The notes: a model not told the origin generated them from the sequence alone. A stretch of DNA of 64,000 nucleotides from Algoriphagus sp. NG3 (GCF_034119865.1 NZ_CP139421.1:4318501-4382500), one strand, 5' to 3'. Positions 26,006 through 36,122 are shown, numbered from the stretch's first letter. Made by a program: numbers and translations.

Positions 26006-27694
26006 TTAGTCCACATTATCATGCAGGAATCTGTTGTTTCCTAGAATCTCATTATCATCGCTTAAGTTATACTTGCTGATGCTTGGCTCAGAGCTATGTT
26101 GAGGCTCTTTTAATACTACATTTTTACGCTGATAGGCAGGCACTTCCATTTTCTCCTTCAGTTCTTCCGGAGTAGGGTTAAATGCACGGCTCCCTTTCAG
26201 CTTCTCGAAGCGCTCGTGGGCTCTCTGAATCGCCTTTTGCTTCATTTGCTCATAATAATCATTGGCAAAAGCAGGAGTTGCAGGCTCTTCTTTTCTAGGC
26301 TCTTCTACACTTTTCTTTTCATCTTCTTCTTCGAAAAGATCATGGACAATTTTCTCCTGGGAAGGCTTTGGAGCTTCAGCTTTACCTTCTTCCTTCGGCT
26401 TAATGAAAGAGAATAAGCTTTCTTTCTTTGGAGCTGGCTTAGGGGTTTCTATTGGCTCTTCTCTTTTTGGAGTTTCTGCGACAGGCTTCTCTACAGGGAC
26501 AGGAGTTGGAGTTGGAACTGGAGATTTTGGCATAGAGAATACGAAAGTAGAGCCATTCGCAACAGACTCCTCCTTCACTTTTTCTGATTTACCAGAGTCA
26601 AGGTTGATAACAGTCTTTTCTTCTTCCACCTCTTCTACTGGAGTACTTGCTACTGGAGCTGGAGCTGGTTCAGCCTTTTGAGTTTCCACTTTGGCTCCCG
26701 TTCCTTCCAATCTGTCCATTTCAAATCCAGTGGCAATTACAGTCACCCGTATAGCTTTGCCTAGTTCCTGATCTATTCCCTGACCAAAAATAACCTCTGC
26801 ATTATCTCCTGCTTTTTCCTGGATATATTCAGTGATTTCGCTCAATTCGTCCATTGAAAGCTCTTCTTCCTCACCGGACATGATAGAAAGCAAAATCTTC
26901 TCGGCTCCTTTGATATCCACGTTGTTCAACAACGGGGAAGAAATAGCAGCACCTGCGGCACGGATCGCACGTCCTTCTCCTTCCTCGGTGGAAGAACCCA
27001 TCACGGCAGCGCCTGCATCTTTCATTACAGTCTTCACATCTTCAAAGTCAACGTTGACATCCTGATGAACAGTGATGATCTCAGCGATCGATCTGGCAGC
27101 AGTGGATAAGATGTCGTCAGCTTTGCTGAAAGCCGTTCTGATGGCTAGATTGCCATAGATCTCTCTTAATTTATCATTTAAAATTACCAGTACAGTATCA
27201 CAGTTCTCACGAAGAGCTTCTATACCAGCCTGGGCTACATTCATTTTCTTCTTTCCTTCGAACATGAACGGAGCGGTCACAATACCCACGGTCAGGATAT
27301 TAAGCTCTTTTGCAATTCTAGCTACTACAGGAGCTGCACCTGTACCGGTACCTCCGCCCATTCCAGCTGTGATAAATACCATTTTGGTATTGTCCGCCAA
27401 TAGCTCACGGATCTCATCCTCTGATTCTATGGCCGCATTTCTACCTTGTTCAGGGTTAGCACCTGCACCAAGACCTTCGGTCAAATTGGCTCCTAGCTGC
27501 AACCTAAGAGGCACGGGACTGGATTTAAGCGCCTGAGCATCGGTATTGACTACCACAAACTCTACGTCCTTAATCCCCAGACCAAACATGTGGTTTACGG
27601 CATTGGAGCCGCCTCCACCCACACCGATTACCTTAATAATCGATTTTGGATTTTTTTGTAAATCAAATCTGTAATCTTTCATGTTATCTGACAT
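26006..27694 (-). CDS. ftsZ: Cell division protein FtsZ
   Basis: This tubulin-like GTPase forms the cytokinetic Z-ring. The GTPase core begins at IIKVIGVGGGGSNAVNHMF and contains the tubulin signature GMGGGTGTGAAPVVARIA and the T7-loop region. The C-terminal domain ends near AIRVTVIATGFEMDRLE. A long linker of about 220 residues follows, rich in Pro, Glu, Lys and Val (for example PVPTPTPVPVEKPVAET). The C-terminal peptide SKYNLSDDNEILGNNRFLHDNVD, split around residue 540, is the probable FtsA-binding tail. I start at 27694 (SDNMKDYRFDLQ); an ATG at 27682 is also possible. The linker is longer than in E. coli, as is usual in this phylum. It is the last gene of the dcw cluster. Confidence 0.97.
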   Translation of the reverse strand: MSDNMKDYRFDLQKNPKSIIKVIGVGGGGSNAVNHMFGLGIKDVEFVVVNTDAQALKSSPVPLRLQLGANLTEGLGAGANPEQGRNAAIESEDEIRELLADNTKMVFITAGMGGGTGTGAAPVVARIAKELNILTVGIVTAPFMFEGKKKMNVAQAGIEALRENCDTVLVILNDKLREIYGNLAIRTAFSKADDILSTAARSIAEIITVHQDVNVDFEDVKTVMKDAGAAVMGSSTEEGEGRAIRAAGAAISSPLLNNVDIKGAEKILLSIMSGEEEELSMDELSEITEYIQEKAGDNAEVIFGQGIDQELGKAIRVTVIATGFEMDRLEGTGAKVETQKAEPAPAPVASTPVEEVEEEKTVINLDSGKSEKVKEESVANGSTFVFSMPKSPVPTPTPVPVEKPVAETPKREEPIETPKPAPKKESLFSFIKPKEEGKAEAPKPSQEKIVHDLFEEEDEKKSVEEPRKEEPATPAFANDYYEQMKQKAIQRAHERFEKLKGSRAFNPTPEELKEKMEVPAYQRKNVVLKEPQHSSEPSISKYNLSDDNEILGNNRFLHDNVD

Positions 27695-27790
27695 ATTTAT
27701 TGTTATTGGTGAAATTTCTATGGTTGTTTTAGTGGATTTTAAAGTGGGGAAATTGGCAGCAAAGCCATCAACCTCCCCCAATCTTAAGCC

Positions 27791-29101
27791 CTAGTAGTTA
27801 ATATCGTCACCGATATCATCACTCAGAATCCCTTTCAGTCTTCCGGCGATTTTATCGAAAATGTCTTTAGGATTGATCTCCATGTTTTTTGCTCTTTTTA
27901 TATTTTTCCCGTTGGCGGTACGTTTCGCATAGCCTTGATCTCTATCATCCAATGCCTTGAATCCGGCGAGCACCAAACCTACTGAAGTAGCGTACATAGG
28001 ACTTTTCACTTCTTCGATCACTGACTTGCCCAAGTGCTCATTTGGATAGCCGATTCTGGTATCCAATCCGGTCATGTATTCGAAGAGCTGGCTGATAAAC
28101 TGCAGTTGGGAACCACCTCCGGTGAGAACTATACCTCCTGCAAGCTTTTTATAATGTCCGCTCTGCATGATTTCATTCTGGACAATTTCTATGATCTCCT
28201 CCATTCTCGCCTGGATGATGGAAGCTAGGTTACGGATGGATATCTCTTTTGGAGCTCTGTTTCGCAAGCCTGGAATAGATACGATCTCATTTGGATTAGC
28301 CTCTTCAGTGATCGCCTTACCAAACTTGGTTTTAAGCAATTCTGCCTGGTTCTGCATGACCATACAGCCTTCTTTGATATCCTTGGTAATGATATTTCCT
28401 CCCAGAGGTATCACAGCCGTATGTCGAATGATGTTTTCATAGAAGATGGCGATGTCTGTAGTTCCACCACCTATATCCACGAGACATACTCCCGCTTCCT
28501 TTTCATCATCACTCAAAACAGAAAGTGAACTTGCCAATGGCTCTAGAATTAGTTGCTTGGAAACTAAATCAGCTCGGCGCACACATCTGTTAATATTATT
28601 GATAGCTGTAGTCTGTGCGGTGATAATATGGAAATCAGCCTCCAGACGGGTACCAGACATACCAACAGGATCTTTGATACCCCCTTCGTAATCCACCGTG
28701 TAGTCCTGTGGCATTACGTGGATTATGGTGTTTCCTGGAGGGATAAGTATATTTTCCATTTCACTGGAAAGCCTCCTTACATCTTCTATGGTGATCTCAT
28801 CATCCGTTGGCTGACGCATGATGCTACCGCTTTGGATTTTGCTTTGGATATGCTGCCCTGCTATACCCACGATCACATCCGCAATATCCACATTGGCCAT
28901 TTCAGAAGCTTCCTCTACAGCCTTTTCTATCGCATGGACAGTTTTGTCGATGTTAGTCACTACCCCGCGATCTACTCCATCTGAAACGGCCTTGCCCATG
29001 CCCAGCACCTCGAGTTTGCCATACTCATTTTTGCGACCTACAATGACACAGATTTTGGTGGTCCCAATATCCAGTCCTACTATTAGTTCTTTGTTTTCCA
29101 T
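27791..29101 (-). CDS. ftsA: Cell division protein FtsA
   Basis: This actin-like ATPase tethers FtsZ to the membrane. Visible are the phosphate-1 motif LIVGLDIGTTKICVIVG, the 1C domain (GVVTNIDKTVHAIEKAVEEASEMANVDI), connect/phosphate-2 CLVDIGGGTTDIAIF and the adenosine motif GGIVLTGGGSQLQFI. The C-terminal end is a basic-amphipathic segment (DIFDKIAGRLKGILSDD) suitable for membrane binding. The ATG at 29101 is chosen; the longer frame begins with GTG at 29119 and overlaps ftsQ. Length 436 is normal for the phylum. It is 96 bases upstream of ftsZ. Confidence 0.97.
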   Translation of the reverse strand: MENKELIVGLDIGTTKICVIVGRKNEYGKLEVLGMGKAVSDGVDRGVVTNIDKTVHAIEKAVEEASEMANVDIADVIVGIAGQHIQSKIQSGSIMRQPTDDEITIEDVRRLSSEMENILIPPGNTIIHVMPQDYTVDYEGGIKDPVGMSGTRLEADFHIITAQTTAINNINRCVRRADLVSKQLILEPLASSLSVLSDDEKEAGVCLVDIGGGTTDIAIFYENIIRHTAVIPLGGNIITKDIKEGCMVMQNQAELLKTKFGKAITEEANPNEIVSIPGLRNRAPKEISIRNLASIIQARMEEIIEIVQNEIMQSGHYKKLAGGIVLTGGGSQLQFISQLFEYMTGLDTRIGYPNEHLGKSVIEEVKSPMYATSVGLVLAGFKALDDRDQGYAKRTANGKNIKRAKNMEINPKDIFDKIAGRLKGILSDDIGDDINY

Positions 29102-29111
29102 ATCCAAGCTA

Positions 29112-29870
29112 TTATTCACAGACTATTTGATCCTTAAACTTTACGCTTACCCTCCCGTAAGCATTCCAGCCTTTTCTAGGCAATATTTCTTTATAGAAGA
29201 CCGATATACGGTCAAACTTATTGGCTATATCATAGCCATCCCCAAACTCGATAATCTGCCTTCCCACTTGCTGGAAAAGGCGGATATCATCCCTATCATT
29301 CACTTCCAATTCGGTGATCTGAGCATTCCAAAATTCATCTTCTGTGATGAAGACGATCAGATCCATCAATTCTGGCATCTCTGTATTGACATCCCCTTTA
29401 TCCATGATATGTTCAGCAAACTTCCCTTCCAAAATCAACACCCTGCTGGTATATGAAGTCGAGGTAGGAATCACCTTACCCTCCGTAGTGATGTATCCAT
29501 CAGCTCCTAAAGGCTGGGCAATTCTAGCTATCGGCTGATGCTGGCTTATTTTGAGATTCAAAATCCCCTTCTGGCCTATCATCGCCTGCGCAGACTTTAC
29601 GAAAGGGTGTCCGAGCAGCCTACTTTCTATTTCTTTCATCGGCACCTCACTCAGCATTAACCCAGGTTTTAGATCCGGAAATGCCTCTTTGAGGATCTTG
29701 GTGATTTCAGCATCCTCCACAAAATAGACTCCGCTTACTCCTTTGATATCAATCTCCGTCCCCTGAAATGTTTTGTAAAGGGTTTGCTTTTCCACAAAAG
29801 CAATAAATCCAACCAGTACCACGCTGAGAAATACAAAAGCCAGTATTTTCTTTAAGTTTGTCTTTTTCAT
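29112..29870 (-). CDS. ftsQ: Cell division protein FtsQ/DivIB
   Basis: This bitopic divisome protein has a short cytoplasmic N terminus (KKTNLKK), one transmembrane helix (ILAFVFLSVVLVGFIAFV) and a periplasmic part. The POTRA-like domain is at about residues 45-110 (DIKGVSGVYFVEDAEITKILKEAFPDL... EIESRLLGHPFVKSAQAMIGQKGILNLKISQHQPIARI, the FtsQ/POTRA pattern). A beta domain follows, ending YGRVSVKFKDQIVCE. Length 252 is normal. It overlaps the murC stop by four bases and its own stop lies 10 bases before the ftsA ATG, as expected in a dcw operon. Confidence 0.93.
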   Translation of the reverse strand: MKKTNLKKILAFVFLSVVLVGFIAFVEKQTLYKTFQGTEIDIKGVSGVYFVEDAEITKILKEAFPDLKPGLMLSEVPMKEIESRLLGHPFVKSAQAMIGQKGILNLKISQHQPIARIAQPLGADGYITTEGKVIPTSTSYTSRVLILEGKFAEHIMDKGDVNTEMPELMDLIVFITEDEFWNAQITELEVNDRDDIRLFQQVGRQIIEFGDGYDIANKFDRISVFYKEILPRKGWNAYGRVSVKFKDQIVCE

Positions 29871-31279
29871 TTTGCATAAGGATTTAGTCTTTCATTCATC
29901 CAAGCAGCTATGCCTGGTACTAATCGATCAATATCCCCTGCTCCAAGCGTCACCAAAACGTCAGGGTTTGCCTTCTCCAAATGGTTCATCAAACCCTCTT
30001 TTGACACGAGTTCCTTCTGGTCTGTATTTATCCCATCCAGCAACATCGCAGAGGTAATCCCCGGTATAGGAATCTCTCTGGCAGGGTAGATATCCAGCAA
30101 AATCACTGAATCTGCAAGTGAAAGGCTTTCTGAAAACCCTTCGGCAAAATCCCGGGTTCGGGAGAATAGATGAGGCTGAAAGATCACAGTCAGCTTCCTG
30201 GTCGGAAACATCGCACGTACTGAACTCAGGCAGGCTTTGATTTCCTCCGGATGATGTGCATAGTCATCTATAAAGACATGATCCCCATCGTTTACATGAA
30301 TTTCGAATCTTCTTTTAACGCCTTTGAAAGAGCTCAAACCTATGCGTATCTGCTCCTCAGATATCTGGTGATCCAATGCAATAGCAATTGCGGCCAAAGC
30401 ATTCTCCACATTATGAAAACCAGGAATAAACAATTCTAAACCTTTGATCCTATGCTTACCATCATGGTAGTCAAACACGAAAGACCCAGGTCTAGCCTGA
30501 ATATTCTCTGCACTAATGCCTCCTGATCTCAAACCATATTCCCTGGTAGCTACCTTCGGAAGTTTACCTTCTCCTAGCCTTTGCAGGGCGTGCTGCTGCA
30601 CATATAATCTACCTTTCTTATCTATCAGGTGTGCGAATTCAAGGAAGCCATCCAATATATGCTCCTCATCTCCATAGATATCCAAATGGTCCGGATCTGC
30701 GCTGGTAAGCACTACTTCATTTGGATGAAGCCTTAGAAACGAACGGTCAAATTCATCTGCTTCCACGACTACCGTAATAGGCTCTTTGGACTTCTTGTCT
30801 CCGAGAATCAAATTGCTCTGATAGTTCTGTGTAATACCACCCAGGAAAGCTACTACTGGTTTTCCCGCTGATTTCAGCATATGGGCAATCATAGAAGAAG
30901 TGGTAGTCTTGCCATGTGTGCCAGCCACTGCTATGGTGTAGTAAGCACTCGTCACCATCCCAAGTACTTCGGATCTTTTCTTAAGGAGAAAATCCTTTTC
31001 CCGGAAGAAATTCAGCTGATCACTTTCCTTAGGCATCGCAGGAGTCCAGATCACTAAAGCCTTGGCAGGATTGTTAATGATCCCCTCTGGGATAGTATCA
31101 ACACTATCTACGAAAGAAATTTGCATTCCCTCTGCCATCAATTCATCTGTAAGTGGCGAAGGGGTACGGTCATACCCAGACACAGCATATCCCTCATGAC
31201 GAAACCACCGGGCCAAGGCACTCATGCCTATCCCGCCGATACCGAGTAAATGGACGCTATTTATACCTTCGAAACTCAT
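29867..31279 (-). CDS. murC: UDP-N-acetylmuramate--L-alanine ligase
   Basis: This cytoplasmic ligase adds L-alanine to UDP-MurNAc. Motifs: N-terminal Rossmann VHLLGIGGIGMSALARWF, ATP loop VAGTHGKTTTSSMIAHML, VVEADEFDRSFL with the Mg-binding Glu, central-domain DPDHLDIYGD and C-terminal DDYAHHPEEIKACL typical of MurC/Mpl. I start at the ATG at 31279 (SFEGINSVH), which overlaps the murG stop by four bases (ATGA). The longer frame would add a cysteine-rich sequence from inside murG. Length is 470 residues. Mpl shares these motifs, but the gene's place in the dcw cluster decides for MurC. Confidence 0.96.
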   Translation of the reverse strand: MSFEGINSVHLLGIGGIGMSALARWFRHEGYAVSGYDRTPSPLTDELMAEGMQISFVDSVDTIPEGIINNPAKALVIWTPAMPKESDQLNFFREKDFLLKKRSEVLGMVTSAYYTIAVAGTHGKTTTSSMIAHMLKSAGKPVVAFLGGITQNYQSNLILGDKKSKEPITVVVEADEFDRSFLRLHPNEVVLTSADPDHLDIYGDEEHILDGFLEFAHLIDKKGRLYVQQHALQRLGEGKLPKVATREYGLRSGGISAENIQARPGSFVFDYHDGKHRIKGLELFIPGFHNVENALAAIAIALDHQISEEQIRIGLSSFKGVKRRFEIHVNDGDHVFIDDYAHHPEEIKACLSSVRAMFPTRKLTVIFQPHLFSRTRDFAEGFSESLSLADSVILLDIYPAREIPIPGITSAMLLDGINTDQKELVSKEGLMNHLEKANPDVLVTLGAGDIDRLVPGIAAWMNERLNPYAK

Positions 31280-32358
31280 TTTATCAATTGATGTATTTCT
31301 GTTACAATGGCATTTGCCGCATTGGGCTTTGCCAGGTTCTTTATATTTCGGCCTAGTTTCGCACACAGATCACTGTCCCTTAGCAGACTCTCTACTTTTT
31401 GCTGAAGTGAACCCACGGCTTCTGAATCTTTTAATAGTAGAGCCGCGTCATGAGTCACATAGGCCAAAGCGTTTTTGGTCTGGTGATCTTCTGCCACGTT
31501 AGGTGATGGAATGAAAATCACCGGCTTGCCCACAAGCGAAAGCTCTGACACCGATAATGCTCCAGCTCTGGATACAATCACATCAGCTGCAGCATATGCC
31601 AAATCCATTTCCCGGATAAATTCATATAACCTTATAGAGGCAAGTCCTGAATCTTCCAATTTGGATTTCATCTCCTCGTAATAATACTTCCCACACTGCC
31701 ATAAGACCTGATATCCTTCTACCTCTAGCTTTTGCATATCCCTCAGTACCGCCAGATTAAGTGTCCTAGCGCCCAATGATCCTCCGAGCACAAGAAGCGT
31801 TTTCTTCTCTAGGTCCAGCCCGAAATTCAGCATTGCCTTTTCTCTCTTCCCTATCAAATCCAGAATATCCTTGCGCACCGGGTTGCCAGTGTAAGCGATT
31901 CTTTCCGCTGGGAAAAACTGATCCATCCCAGGATAGGCCACACATATTTTTTTAGCCTTTTTGGCCAAAATTTTATTGGTCAGTCCTGCATAAGAATTTT
32001 GCTCCTGAACCAATGTTGGTATCCCACTTCTCTGCGCAGCATACAGTACCGGACCACTCGCATACCCACCTACTCCCACTACAGCATCTGGCTTGAATTC
32101 CCTGATGATCTGGGAAGCTTGGGTAAGGCTCTTCATTAGCTTAAAAGGAAATTTGAGGTTTTCTAATGTCAAACTCCTTTGCAAACCCGCTACCGGAAGC
32201 CCTTTGATCTTATACCCGGCTTCTGGCACTTTTTGCATTTCCATTTTGCCCAAAGCACCCACAAACAAGATCTCACTGGCAGGATACTTTTCCTTCCAGG
32301 AATTTGCAATAGCGATAGCCGGATAGATATGTCCTCCGGTGCCTCCACCACTGATCAA
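31276..32358 (-). CDS. murG: UDP-GlcNAc transferase MurG (lipid II synthesis), non-ATG start
   Basis: This GT28 glycosyltransferase adds GlcNAc to lipid I on the inner membrane face. Signature segments: ISGGGTGGHIYPAIAIANSW, VVGVGGYASGPVLYAAQRSGIPTLVQEQNSYAGLTNKIL (split by the two glycine loops), YTGNPVRKDIL, LLVLGGSLGARTLN and SRAGALSVSELSLVGKPVIFIPSPNVAEDHQTKNA. There is no ATG in frame after the ftsW stop at 32388. The first standard alternative is a TTG at 32358, which leaves only Ile-Ser before the glycine loop, while an in-frame stretch encoding TYRI just upstream looks like native first beta strand. A rare ATT start at 32361 or further upstream is therefore possible. The enzyme is otherwise intact. 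Confidence 0.93.
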   Translation of the reverse strand: MISGGGTGGHIYPAIAIANSWKEKYPASEILFVGALGKMEMQKVPEAGYKIKGLPVAGLQRSLTLENLKFPFKLMKSLTQASQIIREFKPDAVVGVGGYASGPVLYAAQRSGIPTLVQEQNSYAGLTNKILAKKAKKICVAYPGMDQFFPAERIAYTGNPVRKDILDLIGKREKAMLNFGLDLEKKTLLVLGGSLGARTLNLAVLRDMQKLEVEGYQVLWQCGKYYYEEMKSKLEDSGLASIRLYEFIREMDLAYAAADVIVSRAGALSVSELSLVGKPVIFIPSPNVAEDHQTKNALAYVTHDAALLLKDSEAVGSLQQKVESLLRDSDLCAKLGRNIKNLAKPNAANAIVTEIHQLIK

Positions 32359-32387
32359 AATGCGATATGTGCGTTGTGTATCGATAG

Positions 32388-33557
32388 TTATGCTGTTTTT
32401 AATCTTGTTCTATTCACAAATGCAGGACTGCTCTGTTGTGATTCATCCTGATGATCACCTCTACTTACCGATAGGATAATTCCAAGGGAAATCCCCGTAA
32501 ATACCAATGAGGTCCCCCCCATGCTCAAAAGCGGAAGAGGTAGCCCGGTAATAGGCCCTAAGCCTACCGCTACAGCCATGTTCACCAAAGCTTGGATTAC
32601 CAGTGCGAAACTCAATCCGGCAGAAAGCAGTCCCCCGAAAGCTTTATTAGAATTTGCTACGATACGCATACCTCTATAGAGCAGAGCCAGATAGAGAAAG
32701 AGGACTGAGAAGCCTCCAATAAGGCCATATTCTTCAATAATGATGGCATAGATAAAATCCGAATACGGATGAGGAAGGGAATTTCTCTGCTCAGAATTCC
32801 CAGGACCTTTACCCCCGATTCCTCCGGTAGCAATAGCGATATAGGATTGCTCGGCCTGAAATGGGATTTCATCTTCATTAAAGAAAGCCTCTATTCTGGA
32901 AATCAATGTTCCTCCGCGCTGACCTGTAAATCCTGCCACTGTCAGACCTAGAATTCCAACCAAAAGGACAATACCAATATATTTCACAGGAACCCTTCCG
33001 ATAAACATGATCAACAAACAGGTCATCAACAACAAGATTGCAGTGGAAAAATTGGCCATTGCGATCAAGCCACAAATCACCCCTACCGCAATTATGATCG
33101 GAACAAACGTATTTTTGAAGTCTGAAATATTCTTTTGCCTCTTGGCAAGCATGAGCGCAATTGCAGCTATTAAAGAAAGCTTAGCCAAATCAGAAGGCTG
33201 AAAAGCTTGGTTGATCAACGGAATTGTAATCCATCGGTTAGCCTCATTGATATTGGATCCAAACATATAGGTCACCACCAACAATGGAATGGAAATAATT
33301 ACACCAAGTTTGGCGTACATAGCATATTTCCTGTAGGGGATTTTATGTGCAAACCACATCACAAAGAGGGATACAAAAATCAACATGGAATGCTTAATCA
33401 GGTAGATTTCTGTGTTGCCTCCGGCATACTTGTGTGCTAATGACCCTGTAGCAGAATACACCACCAGAATACTGAAAAGAGACAATAGAATTACAATCCC
33501 CCAAATAATAGGGTCGCCTTTAAAATTCCTGTCTATCCATGCTTTAAACTGATTCAT
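32388..33557 (-). CDS. ftsW: SEDS glycosyltransferase FtsW
   Basis: This multi-pass inner-membrane lipid II polymerase pairs with the septal transpeptidase. Hydrophobic segments begin at PIIWGIVILLSLFSILVVYSATG. Family signatures are visible: NEANRWITIPLINQAFQPSDLAKLSLI (the RW...QPSE/D-like motif with conserved Asp), SYIAIATGGIGGKGPGNSEQRNSLPHPYSDFIYAIIIEEYGLIG compressed in the large loop, and the C-terminal VAVGLGPITGLPLPLLSMGGTSL. The start overlaps the murD stop by four bases. FtsW rather than RodA is chosen from the dcw position. Length 389 is normal. Confidence 0.95.
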   Translation of the reverse strand: MNQFKAWIDRNFKGDPIIWGIVILLSLFSILVVYSATGSLAHKYAGGNTEIYLIKHSMLIFVSLFVMWFAHKIPYRKYAMYAKLGVIISIPLLVVTYMFGSNINEANRWITIPLINQAFQPSDLAKLSLIAAIALMLAKRQKNISDFKNTFVPIIIAVGVICGLIAMANFSTAILLLMTCLLIMFIGRVPVKYIGIVLLVGILGLTVAGFTGQRGGTLISRIEAFFNEDEIPFQAEQSYIAIATGGIGGKGPGNSEQRNSLPHPYSDFIYAIIIEEYGLIGGFSVLFLYLALLYRGMRIVANSNKAFGGLLSAGLSFALVIQALVNMAVAVGLGPITGLPLPLLSMGGTSLVFTGISLGIILSVSRGDHQDESQQSSPAFVNRTRLKTA

Positions 33558-34903
33558 GCGATGGCTTTCGGTTTAAGGTTCTCTACTGCCTCGCGAAACT
33601 GCGTCCCGCGATCTTCATAATTTTTAAATAAGTCAAAACTTGCACAGGCAGGAGATAGTAAGACTATATCTCCAGGTTCTCCAAGTTCTTGCCCCCAGTT
33701 CACTGCTTCAGCGATATGCTGAGTTTCTCTGATATCGTTTATCTCTGTAGCAAAAGCCGATTTAAGCTTCTCATTATCTTTTCCAAGGCATATCAGTGAC
33801 TTGATGTTTTTTGCCAACGGCAAAAGCGCCGAGTACTCATTGCCCTTATCCACTCCCCCAGCTATCCAGATCATCTCATTATCATAGCTTGCCAAAGCAT
33901 AAGCGGTAGCCTCCACGTTGGTACCTTTGCTGTCGTTGATGAATTTCACTCCATCTACTTCTCTGATCAGCTCCATGCGGTGAGGGGCATTTTTGAAGGT
34001 TTTAAAACCCAGCATCAAATCCTCCGCTTTCACTCCTGCGATCAAAGCTGCCGAACCCGCACATAATGCATTCAGTAGGTTGTGCTTTCCTTTAATAGAA
34101 AGGGTAGCCACAGAAACCTGTACAGACTCTCCGGCGACAGCATATGTCAATGCCTCGCCATCTGCCCAAGCTCCAGCTTTCTGTACTTCCAGCGCTGAAA
34201 ACCACAGTGTACTAGCGTTAATGGTATTATTCTTCAGACCTTGATTTGTCAAGGCATCATCAGCAAATAGAATTGCCTGATCATCTGAAGTCATATTTTT
34301 GAAAATCCCGAATTTAGAATCTATGTAATTGTCAATTTTGTAGTCATATCGATCCAAGTGATCCGGAGTGATATTCGTCAGGATGGCGACGGCAGGTTTG
34401 AAATCCACAAAGCCATCAATCTGAAAACTGCTGCACTCAATGACCCACCATTCATGATCGCCATCAGTTAATTGGGCAGCCCAGCTTTTGCCTACATTCC
34501 CAGCCAATCCCACATCCACCCCAGCCTCTTTCAGCAAGTGGTAAGTGAGCAAAGTGGTGGTAGTCTTACCATTGGTGCCAGTGATGGCTATAACTTTCCC
34601 TTTACTATAACCAAAAGCAAATTCCAACTCATCAATAACAGGAATACTTTTCTGCCCTGCTTGAACCAATAGATCCGTTTTCGGTGAAATTCCCGGGCTT
34701 TTGATGATTAAGTCAGCCGAAAGTATTTTTTCTGAAGTATGTTTTCCTTCCTCAAAATCAATTTGCAACCGCTGCATTTCTGATTTTCTATCGGAGGATA
34801 TCTGTCCTGCATCCGAAACAAAAATGGCATAGCCTTTCTCTCTGGCAAGCATAGCTGCTCCCAATCCACTTTCTCCCGCACCAAGAATGGCCAATCGTTT
34901 CAT
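33554..34903 (-). CDS. murD: UDP-N-acetylmuramoylalanine--D-glutamate ligase
   Basis: This is the cytoplasmic ligase adding D-glutamate to UDP-MurNAc-L-Ala. N-terminal LAILGAGESGLGAAMLAREKGY binds the uridine nucleotide. The ATP loop is [19 protein letters not shown], followed by GLAGNVGKSW, ECSSFQIDGFVDFKP, NITPDHLDRYDY, and C-terminal FINDSKGTNVEATAYALASY and LLSPACASFDLFKNYEDRGTQF, the last two being MurD signatures. Length 449 is normal. It is six bases downstream of mraY and overlaps ftsW by four bases. Confidence 0.97.
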   Translation of the reverse strand: MKRLAILGAGESGLGAAMLAREKGYAIFVSDAGQISSDRKSEMQRLQIDFEEGKHTSEKILSADLIIKSPGISPKTDLLVQAGQKSIPVIDELEFAFGYSKGKVIAITGTNGKTTTTLLTYHLLKEAGVDVGLAGNVGKSWAAQLTDGDHEWWVIECSSFQIDGFVDFKPAVAILTNITPDHLDRYDYKIDNYIDSKFGIFKNMTSDDQAILFADDALTNQGLKNNTINASTLWFSALEVQKAGAWADGEALTYAVAGESVQVSVATLSIKGKHNLLNALCAGSAALIAGVKAEDLMLGFKTFKNAPHRMELIREVDGVKFINDSKGTNVEATAYALASYDNEMIWIAGGVDKGNEYSALLPLAKNIKSLICLGKDNEKLKSAFATEINDIRETQHIAEAVNWGQELGEPGDIVLLSPACASFDLFKNYEDRGTQFREAVENLKPKAIA

Positions 34904-34909
34904 TTTTTT

Positions 34910-36121
34910 TTATCTCAATTTCAAAGTCGCCAACGTGACTACTGCAAGCAAAATCCCCACAATCCAAAACCGGGTTACAATTTTGGCTTCAGGTATATTT
35001 TTCTTCTGGTAATGATGATGGAGAGGAGACATGAGAAATATTCTCCTGCCTTCACCGTATTTCTTCCGGGTATATTTAAAGTACCCCACCTGTAGCATTA
35101 CGCTTAAATTTTCGATTACAAAGACGCCACACATTATTGGAATCAGTAGTTCTTTGCGAAGTGTCAAAGCCAAAACGGCTATCACTCCCCCCAACATCAA
35201 ACTACCCGTGTCCCCCATAAATACCTGTGCCGGATAGGCATTGTACCACAGGAATCCAACGCATGCTCCTATAAATGCCGAGGCAAAAATCACCAGTTCC
35301 CCAGAATTGGGGATATACATGATATTGAGGTAAGAGGAGAATATGGCATTGCCACTGAGGTAGGCAAAAATCGCAATCGTAAGGCCTATTATAGCGGAAG
35401 TTCCTGCCGCCAAACCATCGATTCCATCGGTGATATTTGCCCCGTTGGAAACTGCCGTAATGATGAATGTCACTATAAAAATATAGAAGACAGGAGTCAT
35501 GGCTTCACCCATAAAGCCAAGCAAGGTCTCGTAATTCAGCTCATTGTTTTTGGTGAATGGAATGGTGGTTTTCGCTACTTTCACATCCCTGAATGCCGGA
35601 GTTTCTACTACACCTTCTTCGATAGATACCGGATTCTGAAATTCACGTATCACTACACTTTCATGAAAGTAAAGTGTGGAACCTACTATTACCCCTATTC
35701 CGATCTGACCGACGATTTTAAATTTACCAGCTAGTCCTTCCTTGTTTTTTCTGAATACCTTAATATAATCATCAATAAAACCTATCGTCCCCAGCCATAC
35801 GGTGGTGATAAGCAGTAGAATGATATAGATATTGTTCAGATCTGCAAAAAGCAAAGTAGGGATCAGAATCGCAGCCATAATCATAAGGCCACCCATTGTA
35901 GGCGTTCCCTTCTTTTCGTTCTGCCCATCCAGTCCAAGATCTCTTACTGTCTCCCCGATTTGTTGTCTTCGGATCCAAGCGATGATTTTGTGACCAAAAG
36001 AAATGGTAATTATCAATGAAAACAGCGATGCCATCCCGGCGCGGAACGATATGTACTGAAACACCCCCATTCCAGGGATGTCAAGCACTTTGTCCAAATA
36101 ATCAAAAACAGGATATAACAT
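34910..36121 (-). CDS. mraY: Phospho-MurNAc-pentapeptide transferase
   Basis: This integral membrane enzyme transfers phospho-MurNAc-pentapeptide to undecaprenyl phosphate, giving lipid I. Ten hydrophobic segments are spread over 403 residues. Catalytic motifs: [26 protein letters not shown] (DDD-like acidic pair), [14 protein letters not shown] and [19 protein letters not shown], with the histidine motif [11 protein letters not shown] near the C terminus. The protein is longer than the E. coli enzyme (360) because of a periplasmic/loop insert of about 50 residues around 165-215 ([21 protein letters not shown]...), a usual feature in Bacteroidota. One base separates its ATG from the murE stop. 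Confidence 0.97.
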   Translation of the reverse strand: MLYPVFDYLDKVLDIPGMGVFQYISFRAGMASLFSLIITISFGHKIIAWIRRQQIGETVRDLGLDGQNEKKGTPTMGGLMIMAAILIPTLLFADLNNIYIILLLITTVWLGTIGFIDDYIKVFRKNKEGLAGKFKIVGQIGIGVIVGSTLYFHESVVIREFQNPVSIEEGVVETPAFRDVKVAKTTIPFTKNNELNYETLLGFMGEAMTPVFYIFIVTFIITAVSNGANITDGIDGLAAGTSAIIGLTIAIFAYLSGNAIFSSYLNIMYIPNSGELVIFASAFIGACVGFLWYNAYPAQVFMGDTGSLMLGGVIAVLALTLRKELLIPIMCGVFVIENLSVMLQVGYFKYTRKKYGEGRRIFLMSPLHHHYQKKNIPEAKIVTRFWIVGILLAVVTLATLKLR

Positions 36122-36122
36122 C

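Noticed and set aside
26262..26681. 139-codon plus-strand open frame opposite the FtsZ linker
   Set aside because: It is serine/glycine/threonine-rich because it is antisense to the Pro/Glu-rich linker; no independent support.
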